The position numbers and the translations under genes were made by a program. The notes under the pieces were generated by a model. It was not told the DNA's origin. It saw nothing but the letters and a program-made list of their open reading frames with translations, and made no database searches. A stretch of DNA of 33,079 nt from Methylococcaceae bacterium (GTDB taxonomy: Bacteria; Pseudomonadota; Gammaproteobacteria; Methylococcales; Methylomonadaceae): positions 1 to 33,079 of the forward strand of contig DAOUTG010000022.1 in assembly GCA_030626845.1 (NCBI GenBank). Direction: 5' to 3'. Below, piece by piece: positions 19,052-27,500 of the stretch (positions are counted from its first letter, which is position 1; each line of letters begins with the position of its first letter).

Positions 19052-21784
19052 TTAAGGTTTTTCATAACCAGAAATATTTTCTTCTAAAAATTCTTCCACT
19101 TTATCACCAAAACTACTCAAGCCTTTTAATTCTAATTGCATAAAAATACCTGTTTGTAGTTCAGCTTCAGCCGTTTCACTAATTGCATTGATATATTTTC
19201 GCCCAACAATACGAAATCGCCAGCAGCAACCTTCTTTTTCTAACCCTAAAAAACTTTCCTTAGTGGTGTTAAATTTTAGAGAATATTGCCAACGACCTAC
19301 AGCATACCAGTTGTCATAAATAGGCCAGCGAAAAGAAACATCACTTTGGATAAGTTCACTTTCTCGACTAAATTCATTTTGCCGATAATGGTAACCTACG
19401 TTGATGATTTGATCTGGACGATTAATAAACTGTAACCGTACATGTCCGCGTGTAAATTCATCTGTATAAGGATCCCATTGTATCCCTGTTGAAAAAGAGA
19501 AATGTTGATTCAATCGTCCACTAAGTTCTGCGACAACATTAGACAGTCTATTAGTTTGAATAGTTTGCCCTGGGATAGTTGCGGTTCTATCTGCAAAATG
19601 AAAAATCTCACCTACGCCAAATTTTAAATATTCCATCCCTGTGTTGGAATTAATAATTCTTGTGCTTAACCCAACGGAAACCTGATTGGCATTTTGAATT
19701 CTATCTAAACCACTATAACTGTATTCTCTGAATAAACTATTATAGGTAAAATCATTGAGCGCGGTGTCAAAAATAGGAATATCATCTTGATTATCTTCAG
19801 GAATATAAAGATAGAATACGCGGGGTTCAATCGTATGTAAAAGATCAGAGTCTCCAAACTTAAATTCTTTTTCAAAAAATAATCCTGTATCAACCGATGC
19901 GATGGGTAATCCTCGGCTAATGCTTTCTGATTTCCCATCAACTTGATTACTCAATAAATATTGTGTGAATTGGTAGGATAATTTAGGGGTAATATAAGCC
20001 CCTGAACCAATCATGGGTAGACTTATAAACGGTTTGGTATTTAAACGATGCCCCGTGACACTATTTGCACGATAGAAATTAATATATTCATTACTGATGC
20101 CTAAATCAACGGGGAGGCTTGATTCAAATGAGTGACCTAAATTTAAAGAAACTTGCGGTAATTTTAAGTAGGGACGAAATTCTTTAGGAATGGATCTATC
20201 AATGGTTTGGTAACTTTCTGCACGGGTTAGAAAAGATAACCCAGGGCGGTTATAACGAAGGTCTGCACGACTTCTTATATGTCGTCTATCTGAAATACTT
20301 AAGGTATCGCCTAATTCATCAAGATAATCATCATCAGAAACATAATTAAGATCTAAATCAGCAATTAAACCTGGGGCTAGACGAGTGACATTTATCAATT
20401 TCCCATGAAACCTAGGTTTGTCACGTAGTTCATCATTAGGCATAATTTCAAGCCCGACTGAACCTGTCGTCATTTCAGTTAAATAGCGAAAATCTCCGCC
20501 TAATAAAATTCCACGTTTACTTAAGTAGCGGGGACGTAGGGTTGCATCAAAGTTTGGGGCAATATTCCAATAAAAAGGTATTTCTACATCAAAGCCATTT
20601 TCATCATTTGATCCCCAACTTGGAAATAAGAGTCCTGTCGTTCGTCTATCATCAATAGGGAAATTAATATAGGGGGTGTAGAATAGAGGGATTCCTTTAA
20701 ATTCCAGCCAAGCATTAGTGGCTGCCCCTAAGCCCTTTTCTTTGTTCATTTTAAAACGATCCGCATGAATAATCCAATCTTGGTTTCCTGGGCGACAACT
20801 CGTATAGGCGACTTCCTTATAATGTGATAACATTTCACTATCACGGTAGGCAACTTTTGCACTTCCCCGTATAGGACCATCAAGAGAAATAAATAAAGCA
20901 TCACGTAAAATAGACTGATCTTTTGCCAATTGTAATGAAGCACTCGTACTATATAATGCCAAGCCATCTTCACTATAATAGACTTGTCCTTGCGTATCCA
21001 TCATATCGGATACCGTATCATAACTTGCCATATTAGCCCGTAAATGTTGATCTGCGCGTAACATTTCAACATTACCTGTAAATCCTGTAATCTCACCCTC
21101 TAATAACTCAGAATAATCTGAGGTAATATCTAAGGGTGTACTTTCTCGAAGATGTTTTCTTGGAATTTGGTTTCTTACAATGGGTTGACGACTATCACAT
21201 TGCCCCCAAGGATCATAAGAAAATTCTGAGAGCAAATTTTTGAAGGCACTTTCTTGTTGACGACTAAAAGCGGGATCTAATAGCCCAATGCCCCCATCGA
21301 AGTCTTCTTTAACAACTTGTACTTTTCCTTTAGGATCTACGCCTACTAGTTGGCAGTCCCAGTTATCATCTTTAGTATTCGGCTGACAATTCCAACCATC
21401 GGGGTTATTAGCAGCCTGTTTTGGAGGGGCTGCGACAGGGGCATTCATTACTGCACTAGGGGTCACTGATGCGGAAATGGGCGCAGGGTCTTTAGCTAAC
21501 TTAACTTTAATTTCTTTTTCAGTTTTTTTTATCAGAGGTTGTTGTTTTTGAACTATCCTAGATGGGATAGCAGGTGCTTTTTCTTTAGGTATTAATTTCG
21601 TTGAAGAAGAGGGTTGAAGGGGCGTTTGTTCTTCATTTGAGCTAGATTCTGATTGAGATGAAGGTAACTCAGTCACACAAGACCACTCACCTGCTTCATT
21701 TTTCTGGCAATTCCAGTCAGCCGTTGCAGCAAGGCTAAACGGTGCATATACAAGGAGAGAAACAACAAAAAGATGACGGTTCAT
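19052..21784 (-). CDS. lptD: LPS-assembly protein LptD
   Basis: A 910-residue outer-membrane barrel that, with LptE, inserts lipopolysaccharide into the outer leaflet. From ATG 21784 it begins with a signal peptide (MNRHLFVVSLLVYAPFSLA); an earlier TTG at 21811 is less likely. A roughly 170-residue low-complexity N-terminal stretch rich in Ser, Pro, Lys and Ala holds two copies of a WxC...WxC motif (around Cys26/Cys36 and Cys133/Cys144). An OstA/LptA-like beta-jellyroll follows (about 215-330), then the barrel with long aromatic-rich strands. An adjacent Cys pair near the C-terminus (EGCCWRF) matches the CC of E. coli LptD used in inter-domain disulfides. surA follows at once; amgK is divergent 99 bases away. 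Confidence 0.94.
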   Translation of the reverse strand: MNRHLFVVSLLVYAPFSLAATADWNCQKNEAGEWSCVTELPSSQSESSSNEEQTPLQPSSSTKLIPKEKAPAIPSRIVQKQQPLIKKTEKEIKVKLAKDPAPISASVTPSAVMNAPVAAPPKQAANNPDGWNCQPNTKDDNWDCQLVGVDPKGKVQVVKEDFDGGIGLLDPAFSRQQESAFKNLLSEFSYDPWGQCDSRQPIVRNQIPRKHLRESTPLDITSDYSELLEGEITGFTGNVEMLRADQHLRANMASYDTVSDMMDTQGQVYYSEDGLALYSTSASLQLAKDQSILRDALFISLDGPIRGSAKVAYRDSEMLSHYKEVAYTSCRPGNQDWIIHADRFKMNKEKGLGAATNAWLEFKGIPLFYTPYINFPIDDRRTTGLLFPSWGSNDENGFDVEIPFYWNIAPNFDATLRPRYLSKRGILLGGDFRYLTEMTTGSVGLEIMPNDELRDKPRFHGKLINVTRLAPGLIADLDLNYVSDDDYLDELGDTLSISDRRHIRSRADLRYNRPGLSFLTRAESYQTIDRSIPKEFRPYLKLPQVSLNLGHSFESSLPVDLGISNEYINFYRANSVTGHRLNTKPFISLPMIGSGAYITPKLSYQFTQYLLSNQVDGKSESISRGLPIASVDTGLFFEKEFKFGDSDLLHTIEPRVFYLYIPEDNQDDIPIFDTALNDFTYNSLFREYSYSGLDRIQNANQVSVGLSTRIINSNTGMEYLKFGVGEIFHFADRTATIPGQTIQTNRLSNVVAELSGRLNQHFSFSTGIQWDPYTDEFTRGHVRLQFINRPDQIINVGYHYRQNEFSRESELIQSDVSFRWPIYDNWYAVGRWQYSLKFNTTKESFLGLEKEGCCWRFRIVGRKYINAISETAEAELQTGIFMQLELKGLSSFGDKVEEFLEENISGYEKP

Positions 21785-21883
21785 GGTTAGTTTTGTAGCG
21801 TAATAACGCAAAAATCGAATAAAATGTGAACCAACTATTCTACCTCAAATTTAACTATACTTTTAATAAAAGCCTTAAACTTC

Positions 21884-22879
21884 ATGATAACTCCCGATAA
21901 ACGAGCTGCTACTCTCTTAGATTGGCTTGAAAATGAAATTTATTTAAATGTAAATTCTTTTCAACTCGCCTCTAGTGATGCAAGCTTTCGACGCTATTTT
22001 AGAGCAATTCATCCACAAGGTTCATACATAATTATGGATGCCCCGCCTGATAAAGAAAATACTGAGCCTTTTATTAAAATTGCGGCGTTATTAAAACGTT
22101 CAAGTGTCAATGTCCCCTCTATTTATTATAAAAATTTGCAACAAGGGTTTTTGGTACTCGATGATTTTGGTTCAAAATGTTTATTGGATGTACTAACGGT
22201 CAATAATGCCGACTTGTTCTATGAAAATGCGCTCAACGAACTTTTTAAACTACAAACCAATACCTGCATAAAAAACGCTAACTTACCTAATTATGATAAG
22301 GCTTTACTAACCGAGGAATTATTGCTTTTCTATGACTGGTTTACTCAAAAACTTATTGGGAAAACGATGCCAGAAAATATACAACAGGACTTAAATAAAA
22401 TTCTCATTAATTCTGCATTAGAACAGCCGCAAGTTTGTGTGCATCGTGATTATCATTCACGAAATTTAATGGTTTTGGACTCAAAAGCTATTGGAGTTAT
22501 TGATTTTCAAGATGCCGTTATTGGCGCAATTACTTATGATTTAGTTTCTTTATTACGTGATTGTTATATTTCTTGGCCAGCACAACGTTTAGAAACTTGG
22601 TTATCTAATTATTATCAGCGTTTATTTGAAAATAAAATGCTTAACGTTTCTTTTGCAACCTTTAAACGTTGGTTTGACTTGATGGGGCTGCAAAGACAAA
22701 TGAAAGCGATTGGAATTTTCTCTAGGCTTCACTTACGTGATAATAAATCCACTTATTTAGCTGATATACCGCGCACAATGGCTTATGTAAAACAAACCTG
22801 TCAAGATTATCCTGAATTAGATGAGTTTTACCATTGGCTTAAATTACAAATACTTCCCGTTTATCAACAAAAATTATGA
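21884..22879 (+). CDS. amgK: Anomeric N-acetylmuramate/N-acetylglucosamine kinase AmgK
   Basis: A 331-residue kinase of the aminoglycoside-phosphotransferase fold. The catalytic loop VHRDYHSRN places Asp189 and Asn194, and the metal-binding segment GVIDFQDA places Asp207. The N-terminal half carries the ATP-binding lobe (SDASFRRYFR, then MDAPPD). AmgK phosphorylates the anomeric carbon of MurNAc in the cytoplasm, the entry step of the peptidoglycan recycling route that bypasses de novo synthesis and confers intrinsic fosfomycin resistance in Pseudomonas. The murU start overlaps its stop by 4 bases (ATGA), and lptD is divergent next door, as in Pseudomonas. Function is therefore strongly supported by context as well as motifs. 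Confidence 0.9.
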   Translation: MITPDKRAATLLDWLENEIYLNVNSFQLASSDASFRRYFRAIHPQGSYIIMDAPPDKENTEPFIKIAALLKRSSVNVPSIYYKNLQQGFLVLDDFGSKCLLDVLTVNNADLFYENALNELFKLQTNTCIKNANLPNYDKALLTEELLLFYDWFTQKLIGKTMPENIQQDLNKILINSALEQPQVCVHRDYHSRNLMVLDSKAIGVIDFQDAVIGAITYDLVSLLRDCYISWPAQRLETWLSNYYQRLFENKMLNVSFATFKRWFDLMGLQRQMKAIGIFSRLHLRDNKSTYLADIPRTMAYVKQTCQDYPELDEFYHWLKLQILPVYQQKL

Positions 22880-23595
22880 AAGCAATGATATTAGCCGCAG
22901 GACGCGGTGACAGAATGCGCCCTTTAACCAATACAACCCCCAAACCATTACTTAAAGTGAATGGCAAACCTCTTATCCAATATAGTATTGAAAAATTAGT
23001 CCATGCGGGTTTTAAAGAGATTGTGATTAATGTAGCTTATTTAGCCTCACAAATTATCGAAACTTTAGGTAATGGACACCAATTTGGTGCCAAGATTATT
23101 TATTCTAATGAAGGAGAACAAGGGCTAGAAACCGCAGGTGGTATTATTAATGCGCTGCCATTATTAGGTCAAAAACCTTTTATTGTGGTTAATAGCGATA
23201 TTGTTTGCGAGTTTTCATTGGAAAAATTACGCTCACAGCCATTAAAACTAGCCCATTTAATTTTAGTTGATAATCCTGAATTTAATTTAAAAGGTGATTT
23301 TTCCTTAGCAACTAATGGGCATTTGAGTACTGCAAATTATAATCGACATACTTTTACAGGAATCGGTCTTTATAACCCTAAACTTTTTGAGAATTATTCT
23401 ATTGATAAACTAAAACTCGGACCGATACTAAAAGTTGCGGCAGATAGGGGGGAAGTTTCGGGTGAAAAGTTTAAGGGTTTATGGATGGACATAGGAACGC
23501 CGCAAAGATTGGAGGCTCTGGGAGATTATTATAATTTAACTAGTTTCAAGACGATTAAAGAAAATAAACGCGTAATATCTGAAACTAATAGCTAA
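22876..23595 (+). CDS. murU: N-acetylmuramate alpha-1-phosphate uridylyltransferase MurU
   Basis: A 239-residue nucleotidyltransferase. The N-terminal signature AMILAAGRGDRMRPLTNTTP with Lys23 in the following PKPLL is the NTP-binding motif of sugar-1-phosphate nucleotidyltransferases, and VVNSD near 105-109 is the metal-binding Asp region. MurU makes UDP-MurNAc from MurNAc-1-phosphate produced by AmgK, feeding recycled cell-wall sugar back to precursor synthesis. The ATG overlaps the amgK stop (ATGA), a tight translational coupling. The C-terminus (SFKTIKENKRVISETNS) is a short charged tail. Downstream lies a gene-poor region beginning with a long palindrome that may end this transcript. Confidence 0.92.
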   Translation: MKAMILAAGRGDRMRPLTNTTPKPLLKVNGKPLIQYSIEKLVHAGFKEIVINVAYLASQIIETLGNGHQFGAKIIYSNEGEQGLETAGGIINALPLLGQKPFIVVNSDIVCEFSLEKLRSQPLKLAHLILVDNPEFNLKGDFSLATNGHLSTANYNRHTFTGIGLYNPKLFENYSIDKLKLGPILKVAADRGEVSGEKFKGLWMDIGTPQRLEALGDYYNLTSFKTIKENKRVISETNS

Positions 23596-24008
23596 AAATA
23601 GTGTAAAAAATAAATTACTTATAAATCAATCAAATACTGGAGTCCAAAACATGTTTTGGACTCTAGTTTACATTGATTAACCTATGCTGCTAACCCCATA
23701 TAATTCCTCATTCTATCTTATGAATAATCAAATTATTTAACAAGATAGTCAATAACCAACAATGAATTAAAAGCCTTGTTATTGCACAAGATAAGTTATT
23801 AAAACAAGGCTACTTTATCCTTGAAGGTAATGGAAATTTAATTAAATCTGAAAATCAAGATTACTTGAGGATCGCTTGATTTTACAAAAAATAATCCATT
23901 GCAACTTTTAATATACATTTTTGTCCTAATTTAACTACTAATTACACAGTCTAAACACGTTAAAAAAACTGGAAACGTTCTTAAAATCTCATATCAAGGA
24001 GACTGTGA
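23596..24008. other. AT-rich gene-free stretch after murU
   Basis: I see no convincing gene here. It holds a long palindrome (23624-23678) and a second hairpin with a 9-bp stem, AGCCTTGTT/AACAAGGCT (23772-23780 and 23803-23811, 22-base loop). A 35-codon open stretch overlapping that hairpin has no start codon and ends at a TGA near 23879, so it may be a gene remnant. The end contains the AAGGAG ribosome-binding site (23996-24001) for the small gene that follows. Confidence 0.6.
23624..23678. repeat. Long palindrome downstream of murU
   Basis: The core is a perfect 24-base palindrome (23640-23663; arm GAGTCCAAAACA) centred on CATG. It extends outward through TAC(T)GG/CTAGTT-type pairs and, after one bulge, through AATCAAT/ATTGATT, giving a hairpin of about 55 bases that starts 28 bases after the murU stop. 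No T run follows, so it is either a Rho-type or processing hairpin ending amgK-murU or a dispersed palindromic repeat. Confidence 0.75.
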
Positions 24009-24392
24009 GTGGTAAAATACTTAAAGCACAGGGATTACTTTAATACATTAAAGTCTATAAAAGAAAACTTACAAGGTAATGATTTTATTAATTTTTATAA
24101 AAATGCAACCTCATTTAATAAAAAAAATAATAGAAAGGATAGATTTATTGTTGGTGTATTAAAAGCATCAGACAAAGAACTTTTAGGAGCAGACTCTGAT
24201 AATGTTTACTTATCTATGGACTCTTTGCACATACATAACAGATAGATATTGCTAAAATCTGAAATTTTTACTTATAGAGCCGCTCTAAAAGTAACACACG
24301 ATAATTCCGAAAATTATTTAGTCAGTTTAATAAAACAATCAGATGAAAAAGCGAGTAAAGAAATCAGAGAAAAATATGAAAGGATTAGGTAA
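24009..24392 (+). pseudogene. Small broken gene with in-frame TAG, unknown function
   Basis: A strong AAGGAG site lies 7 bases before GTG 24009. The frame encodes 78 residues (MVKYLKHRDYFNTLKSI...), stops at TAG (24243-24245), and then stays open in the same frame for 48 more codons to TAA (24390-24392), with ordinary-looking protein sequence (SEIFTYRAALKVTHDNSENY). The segment before the TAG, ADSDNVYLSMDSLHIH, recalls the NVYLS...H motif of small phage-type barnase/EndoU/RelE-like nuclease domains, but this is a weak resemblance. TAG differs by one base from CAG (Gln), so a single nonsense change is the simplest reading; a sequencing error or a true 78-residue protein is also possible. It is very AT-rich compared with nifJ and stands alone, as acquired DNA often does. 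Confidence 0.5.
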
Positions 24393-24495
24393 ACTTGCCG
24401 CTGGAGAGCCGCCCCAGCTAGAACTCATCATCTTTTAGCTAATAGTTTCCTATCAGATATCCAGAAGGTTACGGTAGGCTACCGTTTCGGCAAGT
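24393..24495 (+). promoter_or_regulatory. Structured element upstream of nifJ, candidate leader RNA
   Basis: An 8-bp stem (ACTTGCCG 24393-24400 with CGGCAAGT 24488-24495) closes a domain with further hairpins: GCTGG/CCAGC (24400-24404, 24414-24418) or AGCTA/TAGCT (24416-24420, 24436-24440), ATAG/CTAT (24443-24454) and a 6-bp ACGGTA/TACCGT hairpin (24471-24485). It ends 65 bases before the preferred nifJ ATG. It matches no riboswitch I know. It could be a 5' leader RNA or the remnant of a mobile palindrome. The remaining bases to 24560 show nothing further beyond a purine-rich ribosome-binding region. Confidence 0.4.
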
Positions 24496-24560
24496 CTGTG
24501 AATACTATAAACTTAATTCTAAAAAATAACAACCCAATACGACCCTTCAAAGAGAACTCA

Positions 24561-27500
24561 ATGGCATTTTTCAATAAATCAAAAACACCGAAAGAAATTA
24601 AATACCCTGGCATTCGCATGGCAATGGATGGAAACGCCGCCGTGGTTATGTGTGAGCGTGAATCCAGCGATGCCGCAGGGGCATTCCCCATTACTCCCTC
24701 AACTGATATGGGTGAATATTGGGCAGAAGAAAAAAGCAAAGGCCACCTTAATATCTCAGGCCGCCCCTTAATCTTTGTCGAACCTGAAGGCGAACATGCC
24801 GCCGCCGCTATTACCGCAGGCATGTCCATGTCAGGGTTACGTGCGACAAACTTTAGCTCCTCACAAGGGGTCGCGTATATGCACGAGTCCTTGTATGCTG
24901 CTGTCGGTAAACGCTTGCCCTATGTGTTAAACATCGCCTGTCGTGCCATCACCAAAGCGAGTTTAAATCTTCATTGTGGTCATGATGATTATCACTGTAT
25001 TGATGATACGGGTTTTATTCAAATTTTCGCCAAAGATAACCAAGAAGTTGCGGACTTAAATGTTATTGCTCGAAAAGTGGCCGAATTAGCGTTAAATCCT
25101 GTCGCACTCGGTCAAGATGGTTTTTTAACCTCGCATTTGATTGAAGCCTTAAATTTACCTGAACGTGAATTAATTGAAGAATTTTTAGGCAAGCCTGACG
25201 ATATTATTAATTGCCCAACCCCTGCACAACGTATTTTATACGGCGCAAGTCGTCGTCGTGTTCCCGAACTATGGAATGTCGATAAACCGATGATGTCAGG
25301 GGTGATGCAGAATCAAGAATCATATATGCAATCCGTCGCCGCACAACGTCCTTACTTCTTTGACCATGTGGAAGCCTTTATTGAAGAAAGCATGGATGAA
25401 TGGTTTGAACTCACAGGCAGACGTTATCATCGAATGGGTGAATACCGTTGTGAGGATGCCGAGTATTTAATTATCGCGCAAGGCAGTGTGATTCATACCG
25501 CAGAAGCGGTAGCAGATTATCTACGCGAAACCAAAGCTATTAAATTAGGCGTGGTTAATATGCGGGTATTCCGCCCTTTTCCGGGGGATTTAATTTCTAA
25601 TGTCTGTAAAGGACGTAAAGGAATTACCATCATGGAACGTACCGATCAGCCTTTAGCCGAAGATTTGCCGTTGATTCGCGAAATCCGTACCGCCATGACA
25701 AAAGGCTTTGAAAATGGTCATTCTAAAGAAAACCCTTTTCCTAAATACGCCTCTTACACTAAAACGACAGACAGTTCCCCCTTATACTCTGCCTGTTTTG
25801 GTTTAGGCAGTCGTGATTTACAACCTGAGGGGATTATCGCCGCCGTTGAAAATATGCTATCCGATGGATTGCATAAAAAATTCTTTTACCTCGGCATTGA
25901 ATTTACCCGTGAAACCGCTTACAGCCCTAAACAAGAGATTCAACAACAATCGGTAACCGATGCTTATCCAGACATTCGCAACTTAGCACTTAAAGGCTCT
26001 GAAAACCCTAATTTAATGCCTAAAGATGCGGTCACCGTTAGAATGCACTCTGTCGGTGGTTGGGGCGCAATTACGATGGGTAAAAATCTAGCGATGACCT
26101 TATTTGATTTACTGGATTATAATATTAAAGCGAACCCTAAATATGGCTCTGAGATAAAAGGACAACCTACCACCTATTATCTCTCCGCCTCTTCTAAGCC
26201 GATTCGTATCGCCTGTGAATATGCCCATGTGGATGTGGTTATTTCACCTGATCCGAATGTTTTTACGCATTCAAACCCGCTTGCAGGTCTTAGTGACAAT
26301 GGCGTTTTTATTATTCAAAGTGATTTAGATTCGCCTGAAAAAGTATGGCGAACGTTTCCGCGTTTTGCTCAACAATATATTACCGATAAAAAGATTAACG
26401 TTTCTTACCTTGATGGCTTTAAAATTGCCCGAGAAGAAACCCAACATGCCGATTTACAGTTTAGAATGCAAGGAATCGCTTTTCAAGGGGCATTTTTTGA
26501 ATCTTCGCCTATCGCTAAAAATGCAGGCAAAACCAAAGAAGAAATTTTACAAGCCATTCACGATTCCATCAGCAAAAAATTTGCCAGTCAAGGCGAGCAA
26601 ATAATTGAGGATAACTTTAGAACCGTACAACGCGGTTTTAGCGAAACCCAACATTTAGACATTTCCACCCTAACCGTGGGCGATGTAGAATCATGGACAG
26701 AACGTGTTGAAGCCACCGCACCTTTAATGTTGTTACAAAAACCTGCTAATGATGAACCTTTATCGGATATTCATCGCTTCTTTGAACAAACAGGCAGTAA
26801 TTACATTAATGGGCGTGTTGATAATTTAGCCGATCCCTTCTTGGCGACCAGTATTATTCCCGCCGCCACGGGGATTTATCGAGACATGACGCAAATTCGT
26901 TTTGAGCATCCTGAATGGATTGCAGAAAATTGTACGGCTTGTGGTGACTGTTATGCCATGTGTCCTGATAGTGCAATTCCTGGATTAATCAATACCGTCG
27001 GTGAAGTTTTTGAAACGAATATTAAACGCATTGAAAAAACAGGAAAGACGGTTAAACATTTACGCCGTGCGATTCGTTTAGTCGAGAAAAAATACCATGC
27101 CATTACCGCTGATAAATCCGAAGGCACTAATTTAAACCCTGTATTTGCGAAAGCGGTGGGTGAAACCATTAAAGAATATCCAGAGGCTGAACGCGAAGAA
27201 GTCACCTTAGAATTTAACTGGTTTAAAGAAGCCATGGGCGATTTTAAATTCGCTTTGACCAAGCCCTATCACGATGCAATTAATAAACGCACCCCGAATC
27301 AAGGCGGCTTATTTTCAATCACCATTAACCCGATGACCTGTAAAGGCTGTATGGAATGCGTTGAAGTCTGTGATGATGATGCCTTAAAACCTGTTGAGCA
27401 AACTCGTGAAAGTATTAAAACCTTACGTGATGATTGGGAGTATTGGAATGACTTACCGACCTCGAACCCAAAATATAAACGCATTGATGATTTAGATGAA

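Noticed and set aside
24498-24560. Upstream GTG start for the oxidoreductase, adding 21 residues
   Set aside because: The extra residues (TINLILKNNNPIRPF...) do not resemble the family N-terminus, the GTG lies against the structured element, and ATG 24561 has a purine-rich site before it.
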